A model generated the notes under the pieces. The model searched no databases. It saw nothing but the letters and a program-made list of their open reading frames with translations, and was not told where the DNA came from. A stretch of DNA of 24,232 nucleotides from positions 1-24,232 of the forward strand of contig UQLO01000035.1 of assembly GCA_900541865.1 (NCBI GenBank). The letters run 5' to 3'. Shown here piece after piece: positions 1 through 6,551 of this stretch. The stretch's first letter is position 1, and every line of letters starts with the position of its first letter. Origin of the DNA: an uncultured Porphyromonadaceae bacterium. Lineage in GTDB: Bacteria; Bacteroidota; Bacteroidia; Bacteroidales; Muribaculaceae. The position numbers and the translations under genes were made by a program.

Positions 1-23
1 ACTTAACTTTTCAACCCCAGTCG

Positions 24-54
24 CTGAATTCTTCAAATTTATTGGTTAATTTTG
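24..54 (+). promoter_or_regulatory. Probable promoter of rpiB
   Basis: TAATTTTG at 47-54 fits the Bacteroidota -7 consensus TAnnTTTG. The -33 region at the expected distance (about 23-27) reads GCTGA and is a poor match to TTTG. The leader to the rpiB start would be about 60 nt. The -7 box is seen directly; promoter activity is inferred. Confidence 0.4.
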
Positions 55-118
55 CACTTGCAGGTAGAATCTGCCCACCGCATAACCATTTAACGTCACC
101 CTAAAACAAAACCACACT

Positions 119-586
119 ATGGCAACCATACTCAAGGACGGCATCAAACCCGGAATGTGCAGCGACCACGCGGGCTACGAACTCAAATCTTTTCTCGAAG
201 GCTATCTCGAAAGCCGCGGAATCGAAGTTGTTGACTTCGGCACTCATTCCGACGCCAGCTGCGACTACGCTGACTTCGCACATCCCTGCGCGCTGGCCGT
301 AGAAGCCGGCGAGGTTTATCCCGGCATCGCAATGTGCGGCAGCGGAAACGGCATCGCCATGACCCTCAACAAGCACCAGGGCATCCGGGCCGCACTCTGC
401 TGGACGCCGGAGCTGGCCCGCCTGGCTCGCGCTCACAACAACGCAAACGTGCTCGTACTCCCCGCACGCTTCATCAGCGCGGAGGTAGCGGCCGAAATTG
501 TCGACACCTTCCTGAGCACCGAATTCGAGGGCGGACGCCACCAGCGGCGCATCGACAAGATGCCGGTGGCCGGCTGCGGCTGCTGA
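119..586 (+). CDS. rpiB: Ribose-5-phosphate isomerase B
   Basis: This 155-residue cytoplasmic protein is RpiB, which interconverts ribose 5-phosphate and ribulose 5-phosphate in the non-oxidative pentose phosphate pathway. The family landmarks are all visible: SDHAG at residues 15-19, CGSGNGI with the active-site Cys73, RAALC near 90-94, the ARAHNNANVLVLPARF segment with His106, and GGRHQRRIDK near the C-terminus. The length is normal for the LacA/RpiB family. The start ATG follows an A-rich stretch typical of Bacteroidota leaders. The gene has its own terminator directly after the stop codon, so it is probably not co-transcribed with the genes to its right. A sugar-phosphate isomerase of the LacAB type is the only real alternative, and the CGSGNG and HNNAN motifs favour RpiB. 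Confidence 0.95.
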   Translation: MATILKDGIKPGMCSDHAGYELKSFLEGYLESRGIEVVDFGTHSDASCDYADFAHPCALAVEAGEVYPGIAMCGSGNGIAMTLNKHQGIRAALCWTPELARLARAHNNANVLVLPARFISAEVAAEIVDTFLSTEFEGGRHQRRIDKMPVAGCGC

Positions 587-610
587 GAGGGCGGCCGGTC
601 CTCGTTTTTT
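587..610 (+). terminator. Intrinsic terminator after rpiB
   Basis: GAGGGC (587-592) can pair with GTCCTC (598-603), with one G-T wobble and a 5-nt loop. The T-run 605-610 follows. The hairpin starts on the base after the rpiB stop codon. Its T-tract is shared with the -33 box of the next promoter. Confidence 0.65.
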
Positions 611-639
611 GCTGTTTTGGAGGGTTTTTGTTAACTTTG
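608..639 (+). promoter_or_regulatory. Bacteroidota promoter for the LRR-trmB-mrp-aroQ run
   Basis: TTTG at 608-611, a 20-nt spacer and TAACTTTG at 632-639 match the -33/-7 consensus exactly. Transcription should start near 645-648. This excludes an ATG at 609 as the start of the next gene and supports 669 or 684. Confidence 0.75.
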
Positions 640-668
640 CATCCGAAATCTCTCCAAGGCCAAAGCAT

Positions 669-2180
669 ATGACAAATTTTACAATGCAATTTACCGAATA
701 CATCGCAGCGCCCAGCCGCTTGGCGACCGCTGCCGTATGCCTTCTTGCCGCTTCCATGGCATGGGGTCTCGAGGTGCAGTGCACGCCGGGCTCCCTGAGC
801 GCCGCCGTGGCCGATGCGGCCGCAGTGACTGAGCTCAAGCTCACCGGCAGCGTGGATGCCTCCGACCTTTTCTTCATCGACAGCAGTATGCCCTCGCTGC
901 GCTCCCTCGACCTCTCCGGAGTGACCGTTGCGGCCTACAGCGGCGATAAACTGCGCGGACTCTCCAACTATCCCGCCGCCACTATTCCGGCCAATGCCTT
1001 CACCGGCAACGCCATCACTTCGCTGACATTGCCCGCGGCAGAGGTGACCATAGAGGCCGCAGCCTTCGCCGGCACGGCCATCACCGGCCTCACCCTGCCT
1101 GCCAATGTGACCCTCGCCGGCGACGGCGCCTTCAGCAGCTGCCCGCAGCTGCTGCAAGCGACGGTTTGCACTCCGAATACCGGCAATTTCACCTTCGCGG
1201 GCTGCTCCAAGCTCGAAAAGGTGACATTCAGAGGCACCACCGTGCTCGGCACCGGCGCCTTCGAGGACTGCACGGCCCTGACCGACGTGGAAGGCACCTC
1301 CTCTGTCGCCGCCGTCGGCGCCAAGGCTTTCGACGGCTGCAGCTCTCTGACCGAATTTGTCTTCGGATCGGCCCTTGAGAGCATCGGCGCACGCGCCTTC
1401 GCCTCCACCGGCCTCACCGACGCCGACCTTACCTCCGCGCCCCGGCTCCGCAGCCTCGGCGAGTGGGCCTTTGCCCACTGCCCGGCTCTGACGGCTGTGC
1501 AGATGCCCGCCGCCCTGGCCTCCGTCGGCAAAGGCGCCTTCTTCGACTGCGCCTCGCTCGTTTCGGCCAACTTCCCTCCCGCAAGTCTGAACGACTACGT
1601 TTTCAAAGGCGCGGCTCTGACAAATGTCTCACCCGACATCTTGGCCAACGTCGACAAAATCGGCGACTACGCGCTGATGGGAGCCTCCGGCATCTCCGAA
1701 CTGCACCTGGGCAACTCCCTCGACAGTATAGGCACCGGCGCTATGGTAAACATGACCGGACTCAGGAGCATCGACGCCCAGTCGCTCGACCACGTTCCGG
1801 CGCTGGGAGAGGATGTTTGGGGCGGAGTGGAGCAGAGTGCCGTGAAACTCAGCGCAGCCCCCGAGATGGTGTCCGAGTTTGCCGCCACGCCGCAGTGGCA
1901 GGACTTCCACATCGAGGCCATGAGCACCGCAGCCCCGATAATCACCACCGGCGACACCGGTCTGCAGGGCCGCTTCGACGGCGCCACGCTGCTTCTGCGC
2001 TCTCAGGGCGCCGATATCACCACGGTGAGCCTCTACGATACCTCCGGCACTTTGCTCATTTCGCAGGCCATAGGAACTTCCGAGGCTGCCATCGACACCT
2101 CCGCCTTCACCACCAATATATATATAGTGGTGGCGGAACTCAACGGCGAGCTGCGTGCCGTGCTTAAACTCCTTCGCTGA
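669..2180 (+). CDS. BspA-like leucine-rich-repeat surface protein
   Basis: This 503-residue protein is predicted to be exported. An N-terminal hydrophobic stretch at about residues 17-33 (LATAAVCLLAASMAWG) looks like a signal peptide. Most of the chain consists of BspA/LRR_5-type repeats of about 22-24 residues, with the recurring pattern 'GAFxxCxxLxxVxxPxxxxxIGxxAF'; examples include AFSSCPQL, AFEDCTAL, AFDGCSSL, AFAHCPAL and AFFDCASL. The last 65 residues (VSLYDTSGTLL, then IYIVVAELNGE and a basic end) resemble a type A C-terminal sorting domain of the type IX secretion system. The 669 ATG is chosen because the promoter lies at 608-639; an in-frame ATG at 684 is an alternative. The stop overlaps the trmB start (TGATG). 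BspA-like proteins often act in adhesion, but the ligand here is unknown. Confidence 0.8.
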   Translation: MTNFTMQFTEYIAAPSRLATAAVCLLAASMAWGLEVQCTPGSLSAAVADAAAVTELKLTGSVDASDLFFIDSSMPSLRSLDLSGVTVAAYSGDKLRGLSNYPAATIPANAFTGNAITSLTLPAAEVTIEAAAFAGTAITGLTLPANVTLAGDGAFSSCPQLLQATVCTPNTGNFTFAGCSKLEKVTFRGTTVLGTGAFEDCTALTDVEGTSSVAAVGAKAFDGCSSLTEFVFGSALESIGARAFASTGLTDADLTSAPRLRSLGEWAFAHCPALTAVQMPAALASVGKGAFFDCASLVSANFPPASLNDYVFKGAALTNVSPDILANVDKIGDYALMGASGISELHLGNSLDSIGTGAMVNMTGLRSIDAQSLDHVPALGEDVWGGVEQSAVKLSAAPEMVSEFAATPQWQDFHIEAMSTAAPIITTGDTGLQGRFDGATLLLRSQGADITTVSLYDTSGTLLISQAIGTSEAAIDTSAFTTNIYIVVAELNGELRAVLKLLR

Positions 2181-2974
2181 TGGGCAAGAACAAGCTTCGC
2201 AAATTCGCCGAGATGGAGCAGCTGCCGATGGTGTTCCAGTATCCCTACGGCGCTCTCAAGGAAGGCGGCTTTCCGCTCCGCGGGCGCTGGCACAGCGACT
2301 TTTTCGGCAACGACAATCCCATCGTCGTAGAGCTGGGATGCGGCAAGGGTGAGTACACTGTCGGGCTTGCCCGCCAGTTCCCGGACCGCAACTTCATAGG
2401 CATCGACATCAAGGGCGCGCGTATGCACACCGGCGCCACCGATGCCTACCGTAGCGGCCTTCGCAACGTGGCTTTTGTGCGCACCTCGGTGGAGCTTTTG
2501 GAGAACTTCTTCTCTGCCGGCGAAGTGTCGGGCCTTTGGGTTACCTTCCCGGACCCTCAGATGAAGAAGGAAAACAAGCGCCTCACCGGCTCGCGTATGG
2601 TCGAAATGTACCGCCGCGTACTCGCTCCCGGAGGAACCGTAAGCCTCAAGACCGACAGCCCCTTTCTATATGCCTACACAAGGCTTATGGCAACACACAA
2701 TGGTTGCCGCATCGTCGCCGACGACGCCGACATCGACGCCTCCGGCGCCCGCGCAGCCTCGCCGGTGCTCTCCATTCTTACGCACTACGAGCGCCAGTGG
2801 ATGCAGCGCGGACTGCCTATTAAACTCATAGAATTCGACCCGGCCACCGACGCTCCCCTTGCGGAGCCCCCCGGCGCCGACGACATACCCCGCGACACTT
2901 ACCGCAGCTACTCCCGAGGCACCCTCGAAGGCATGCCCGGGCTGCAGCCGGCGGAACGACAAACAACCGACTGA
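2180..2974 (+). CDS. trmB: tRNA (guanine-N7-)-methyltransferase
   Basis: This 264-residue cytoplasmic enzyme matches TrmB, which uses S-adenosylmethionine to make 7-methylguanosine at position 46 of tRNA. The SAM-binding motif I, ELGCGKGEY, is at residues 51-59. It is followed by FIGIDIKGARM, and by TFPDP at 122-126 with the basic KKENKR stretch, which is the family's signature region. LAPGGTVSLKTD follows as the next strand and turn. The length is near the usual 220-260, with a slightly long tail after the catalytic domain that I cannot assign. The ATG shares a base with the stop of the LRR gene, which indicates translational coupling. The next gene starts 12 nt downstream. Confidence 0.93.
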   Translation: MGKNKLRKFAEMEQLPMVFQYPYGALKEGGFPLRGRWHSDFFGNDNPIVVELGCGKGEYTVGLARQFPDRNFIGIDIKGARMHTGATDAYRSGLRNVAFVRTSVELLENFFSAGEVSGLWVTFPDPQMKKENKRLTGSRMVEMYRRVLAPGGTVSLKTDSPFLYAYTRLMATHNGCRIVADDADIDASGARAASPVLSILTHYERQWMQRGLPIKLIEFDPATDAPLAEPPGADDIPRDTYRSYSRGTLEGMPGLQPAERQTTD

Positions 2975-2986
2975 ACAACAGAACCA

Positions 2987-4090
2987 ATGCCTACACTATA
3001 TCCCGCACTTATCACCGAGGCCCTCTCCACCGTGCGCTATCCCGGCACCGGCCGCAACATCGTGGAGATGGGAATGCTCGCCGACGATATCCGCATCGAC
3101 GGCGACTCCGTAAGCTTCACCATCCTTTTCGAAAAGCCCACCGACCCCTTCAAGGCCTCCATCCTCAAGAGCGCCGAAGCGGCAGTGCGCGTGGCCGCTC
3201 CCGGCGCCAAGGTGACGGTCAACAGCGCCACCCTCGCGCCCCAACCGGCGGCCACGCAGGAAGCGCCCGTGCTGCCCGGAGTGAAGAACATCGTGGCCGT
3301 GAGCAGCGGCAAAGGCGGGGTAGGTAAGAGCACCGTGGCCGCCAACCTTGCCGTAGCTCTTGCCGCCGAGGGCTACAAAGTCGGGCTGCTCGACGCCGAT
3401 ATATTCGGGCCCTCCGTACCCAAGATGTTCGGCCTGGAGAACACCGAACTTTATATGCACGAAGTCGACGGCCGCAACCTCATCATACCGGCCGAGAACT
3501 ACGGCGTCAAGGTGCTCTCCATCGGCTTTGTAATCGATCCGGGCAATGCGGCCGTTTGGCGCGGCGCCATGGCCTCCAACGCCCTCAAGCAGCTCATCCA
3601 GCAGGCCGATTGGGGCGAGTTGGACTACTTCCTAATCGACATGCCTCCCGGCACCAGCGACATCCACCTTACCTTGGTGCAGACGCTGGGCATCACGGGC
3701 GCCATCGTGGTTACTACGCCGCAGGAAATAGCTCTGGCCGACGCCCGCAAAGGCATAGCCATGTTCCGCGACTCCAAAATCAACGTGCCCGTGCTCGGCG
3801 TGGTCGACAATATGGCCTGGTTCACTCCCGAAAAGCATCCCGACGAGAAGTACTACCTCTTCGGCAAGGATGAGAACGTCGACCGTCTGGCGCGCGATTT
3901 CGACGTGCCCGTTCTGGCCCGCATACCTCTTGTGGCATCCGTCGGCGAGCATGCCGACAGCGGTCGTCCCGTGGCCACGGAGAATACCATGAGCGCGGCC
4001 GCTTTCTTCCACCTCGCCCACGAGGTGATAGAGGCCGTCGACCGACGCAACAACCAGTTGCCGCCCACACAGAAGGTGCAGATGCACTGA
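2987..4090 (+). CDS. Mrp/NBP35-family P-loop ATPase without cysteines
   Basis: The 367-residue product has an N-terminal MIP18/DUF59-like domain (about residues 1-80) and a ParA-like ATPase domain of the Mrp/ApbC family, implicated in Fe-S cluster transfer. The deviant Walker A is GKGGVGKST (about 109-117). The LLDADIFGPSVPKMFG segment, DMPPGTSD and TTPQEIALADARKG are all typical of Mrp. In many Mrp proteins VxNM is followed by a CxxC motif that binds the cluster. Here the segment reads VVDNMAWFTPEKHPDEKYYLFGK, and I see no cysteine anywhere in the chain. The ATPase fold is certain; whether it carries an Fe-S cluster is not. It sits in the trmB-aroQ run, 12 nt after trmB. Confidence 0.9.
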   Translation: MPTLYPALITEALSTVRYPGTGRNIVEMGMLADDIRIDGDSVSFTILFEKPTDPFKASILKSAEAAVRVAAPGAKVTVNSATLAPQPAATQEAPVLPGVKNIVAVSSGKGGVGKSTVAANLAVALAAEGYKVGLLDADIFGPSVPKMFGLENTELYMHEVDGRNLIIPAENYGVKVLSIGFVIDPGNAAVWRGAMASNALKQLIQQADWGELDYFLIDMPPGTSDIHLTLVQTLGITGAIVVTTPQEIALADARKGIAMFRDSKINVPVLGVVDNMAWFTPEKHPDEKYYLFGKDENVDRLARDFDVPVLARIPLVASVGEHADSGRPVATENTMSAAAFFHLAHEVIEAVDRRNNQLPPTQKVQMH

Positions 4091-4112
4091 TTTTTAACAC
4101 ACCTCCAAGGTC

Positions 4113-4556
4113 ATGGCATATATAGCAGTTATCAACGGCCCCAACCTCAACCTGCTGGGGCGCCGCCGCCCCGAAATCTACGGTACTCAGACCGTCGACG
4201 ACATCGCCGCCGCACTCACCGCCGGGCGCCCCGACGTCGAAATCCGCATGAGCTGCCAAAACGGCGAGGGGGCTGTCATCGACCTGCTCCACAGTGCCGG
4301 CTTCGACGACGACTGCATCGGCATTGTGCTCAATGCCGGCGCCTACACCCACACCTCGCTCGCCATAGCCGACGCCATTGAGGCCATCCCGGCGCCCGTG
4401 GTAGAGGTGCATCTGAGCAATGTCTTCGCCCGCGAGGAAATACGCCACCGCAGCCTCATTGCCGCCAACTGCATAGGCTCAATAAGCGGGTTCGGACCCC
4501 TCAGTTACCAACTGGCCGTGGAAGCCATCATAAAAAGATATGAGTCAAAGCAATAA
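4113..4556 (+). CDS. aroQ: 3-dehydroquinate dehydratase, type II
   Basis: This 147-residue enzyme dehydrates 3-dehydroquinate to 3-dehydroshikimate in the shikimate pathway. The type II landmarks are present: GPNLNLLG at residues 9-16, the mobile loop with Arg18 and the catalytic Tyr23 (RRRPEIYGTQT), the NGEG segment at 50-53, the substrate-binding LNAGAYTHTS at 73-82, and EVHLSN with catalytic His100. The length is typical of the family, which forms dodecamers. The end overlaps the following epimerase gene by 17 nt, so the two are surely co-transcribed. Other shikimate genes are not in the window. Confidence 0.95.
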   Translation: MAYIAVINGPNLNLLGRRRPEIYGTQTVDDIAAALTAGRPDVEIRMSCQNGEGAVIDLLHSAGFDDDCIGIVLNAGAYTHTSLAIADAIEAIPAPVVEVHLSNVFAREEIRHRSLIAANCIGSISGFGPLSYQLAVEAIIKRYESKQ

Positions 4557-5583
4557 AACGCTCTTAGTGGTCGGCGCCGGCGGCTTTATCGGCGGTTTCA
4601 TCGTCGAGGAAGGCCTTCGCCGCGGCTACGAGGTTTACGCCGGTGTGCGCGAGAGCACCTCGCGGCGCTATCTTACCGACGAACGCATAAAGTTCGTGGT
4701 CCTCGACTACGACGACCCCGACGCCCTGCGCGACGGTCTGGAGGCGCAGCGCCCCCACGGCGGCTGGACCGACATAATCTACAACCTCGGAGCCACAAAG
4801 GCCGCTCGCTTCAGCGACTTCAACCGCATAAACTACGAGTACTTGCGCGACTTCGTCGAGGCCCTCCATGAGCTGGAGGCCACTCCGCAGCATTTCCTCT
4901 ACATGAGCTCGCTGAGCGCCCTCGGCCCCGCCGACGAGAAGAACTACACCCCCATCGACGACAGCACAGTGCCGGCGCCGAACACGCGCTACGGCCTTTC
5001 GAAAATCAAGGCCGAACAGTTTCTGGGCATACAGAGTTGGTTGCCTTGGACCATTTTCCGTCCCACGGGCGTCTACGGCCCCCGCGAGCAGGACTATCTG
5101 ATGATGGTGAAGTGTATCGACGCCCATTTCGACTTCGGCGTGGGCTACCGCCGCCAGATGCTGACCTTCATCTACGTGGCCGACTTGGTTAAGGCAATGT
5201 TCGACGCCATCGCCACCGACACCACCATCCACCGCCGCTACATCATCAGCGAGCCGCGCGCCTACACCCAGAAAGAATTCCGGGCCATGGTGGCCAAGGC
5301 ACTCGGCCGCAAGTTCGTGGTGCCCGTCAAGCTACCGATTTGGGCGGCTTATGTGGCTTCCGTGGTGGCCGAGAAATGGGGCGTGCTGACCCTGAAACCG
5401 GCAACCCTCAACCGCGACAAATTCAAAATAATGCGCCAGCGCAACTGGAACTGCTCCGTCGCCGACGCCGAGCGCGACTTCGGATTCTCCGTCGACTATC
5501 CTTTGGAGCGCGGTGTGGCCGAAACCGTTGCCGCCTATCGGGCCGAAAAAGCCGCCGCAAAGGCCAAAAAGAAGAAAAAATGA
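4540..5583 (+). CDS. Extended SDR, NAD-dependent epimerase/dehydratase family
   Basis: This 347-residue protein has the nucleotide-binding fingerprint GAGGFIG at residues 12-18, the YMSSLSALG strand with Ser123/Ser124, and the active-site pair Tyr151/Lys155 (RYGLSKIKAEQF). FRPTGVYGPRE follows at about 172, as in extended short-chain dehydrogenases. The substrate cannot be told; candidates include nucleotide sugars and steroid-like or polyketide-like ketones. The C-terminus ends in an Ala/Lys tail (AEKAAAKAKKKKK) not typical of the family, which makes the message very A-rich just before the stop. It overlaps aroQ upstream by 17 nt, and its stop overlaps the next gene (ATGA). Confidence 0.85.
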   Translation: MSQSNKTLLVVGAGGFIGGFIVEEGLRRGYEVYAGVRESTSRRYLTDERIKFVVLDYDDPDALRDGLEAQRPHGGWTDIIYNLGATKAARFSDFNRINYEYLRDFVEALHELEATPQHFLYMSSLSALGPADEKNYTPIDDSTVPAPNTRYGLSKIKAEQFLGIQSWLPWTIFRPTGVYGPREQDYLMMVKCIDAHFDFGVGYRRQMLTFIYVADLVKAMFDAIATDTTIHRRYIISEPRAYTQKEFRAMVAKALGRKFVVPVKLPIWAAYVASVVAEKWGVLTLKPATLNRDKFKIMRQRNWNCSVADAERDFGFSVDYPLERGVAETVAAYRAEKAAAKAKKKKK

Positions 5584-5861
5584 GCGACTACGGCGCACCC
5601 GAGCAACCTATCCCCCTGTGGGCCAAGATTCTGGTGGTGGTCTGCGCACTGCCGGTGGCCGACCTGCCGTGGCTGTGGGCCGGTAATCCCGAAACCGACA
5701 CTGCCAGACTGCTGCTTCGCCTCTACCCGGTGTTTGTGTCTCTTGCTGCGGTGTGCGCCTGGCTGGCGTGGCGCCGCAGCCGCGAACTAACCTTCATCCT
5801 GCTGGCCGTGCTCGTGCTGAGCCACGTCGCCATGTGGCTTCTCTGCTATCCCCCGCAATGA
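5580..5861 (+). CDS. Small integral membrane protein, unknown function
   Basis: This 93-residue protein has three predicted membrane segments: about residues 13-32 (LWAKILVVVCALPVADLPWLW), 46-64 (LLLRLYPVFVSLAAVCAWLAW) and 70-90 (LTFILLAVLVLSHVAMWLL). A short RRSRE loop lies between the second and third. I do not recognise a family. The start is fixed by an ATGA overlap with the stop of the upstream SDR gene; the downstream gene overlaps in the same way. This frame stays open back to 5340 inside the SDR gene, but that part is only a shadow frame. The coupling suggests a common role with the SDR and the methyltransferase, but none can be named. Confidence 0.7.
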   Translation: MSDYGAPEQPIPLWAKILVVVCALPVADLPWLWAGNPETDTARLLLRLYPVFVSLAAVCAWLAWRRSRELTFILLAVLVLSHVAMWLLCYPPQ

Positions 5862-6493
5862 CACAGGACGAATACATAGCGCGCCACCTCGGCCCGGAAC
5901 CCGCCCATCTTAAGCGCCTCTACCGCGCCACCCACACAGGGCGGCTCTACCCCCGGATGTGCTCCGACCATGCCCAGGGCGCACTTCTGGGTATGCTTGT
6001 GGCCCTTGCCCGGCCCCGCCGCATACTCGAATTGGGTACCTTCACGGGCTATTCGGCAATCTCCATGGCCGAAAGCATGCCCGAAGGCTGCACCCTCCAC
6101 ACCGTGGAGATAGAGCCGGAGTACGAGCACGAAATCCGCGCCGCCCTCGACAGCAGCCCGCGCGGCTCCGACATCTTCCTGCATATCGGCGATGCCGAAG
6201 CGCTCATCCCGCAGCTTTGCGCCGGTGAGCCTCCGGTCGACTTCGTTTTCATCGACGCCAACAAGCGCCGCTACGCCGCCTATTACCGCCTGCTGCTGCC
6301 GCTGCTTCCGTCCGGGGCGGTGATAGTGGCCGACAACACCCTCTGGAGCGATAAAATACTCGACCCGGACGCAAAGCGCGACCCCCAGACCGCCGGCATA
6401 GCCGAGTTCAACGACCTTGTCGCCGCCGACAGCGCCGTCGCCAAAGCCATCATCCCGATGCGCGACGGCCTCACCATCCTCCGCAAACTCTAA
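5858..6493 (+). CDS. SAM-dependent O-methyltransferase (class I, catechol-type family)
   Basis: This 211-residue protein belongs to the O-methyltransferase family 3 (PF01596-like, related to catechol and caffeoyl-CoA O-methyltransferases). The SAM-binding motif ELGTFTGYS is at residues 58-66 and the acidic strand end VEIEP at 83-87. FIDANK at 131-136 and ADN at 158-160 supply the metal-binding Asp133, Asp159 and Asn160. The natural acceptor is unknown; in Bacteroidota this gene is often near aroQ. The ATG at 5858 overlaps the previous stop (ATGA) and is preferred over the longer open frame that starts at 5753. It is probably the last gene of the run that begins at 669. Confidence 0.88.
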   Translation: MTQDEYIARHLGPEPAHLKRLYRATHTGRLYPRMCSDHAQGALLGMLVALARPRRILELGTFTGYSAISMAESMPEGCTLHTVEIEPEYEHEIRAALDSSPRGSDIFLHIGDAEALIPQLCAGEPPVDFVFIDANKRRYAAYYRLLLPLLPSGAVIVADNTLWSDKILDPDAKRDPQTAGIAEFNDLVAADSAVAKAIIPMRDGLTILRKL

Positions 6494-6551
6494 TCCGGCC
6501 CAAACTCCGCTGTACGAGTCTATCGGGCAATAAAATAAAAAAATCTGAGCT

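Noticed and set aside
609..668. Upstream start for the LRR gene at 609
   Set aside because: It lies within the -33 to -7 promoter and before the expected transcription start; the signal peptide begins later.
5340..5579. N-terminal extension of the small membrane protein
   Set aside because: It overlaps the well-supported SDR in another frame and is Arg-rich shadow sequence; the ATGA start at 5580 is far more natural.
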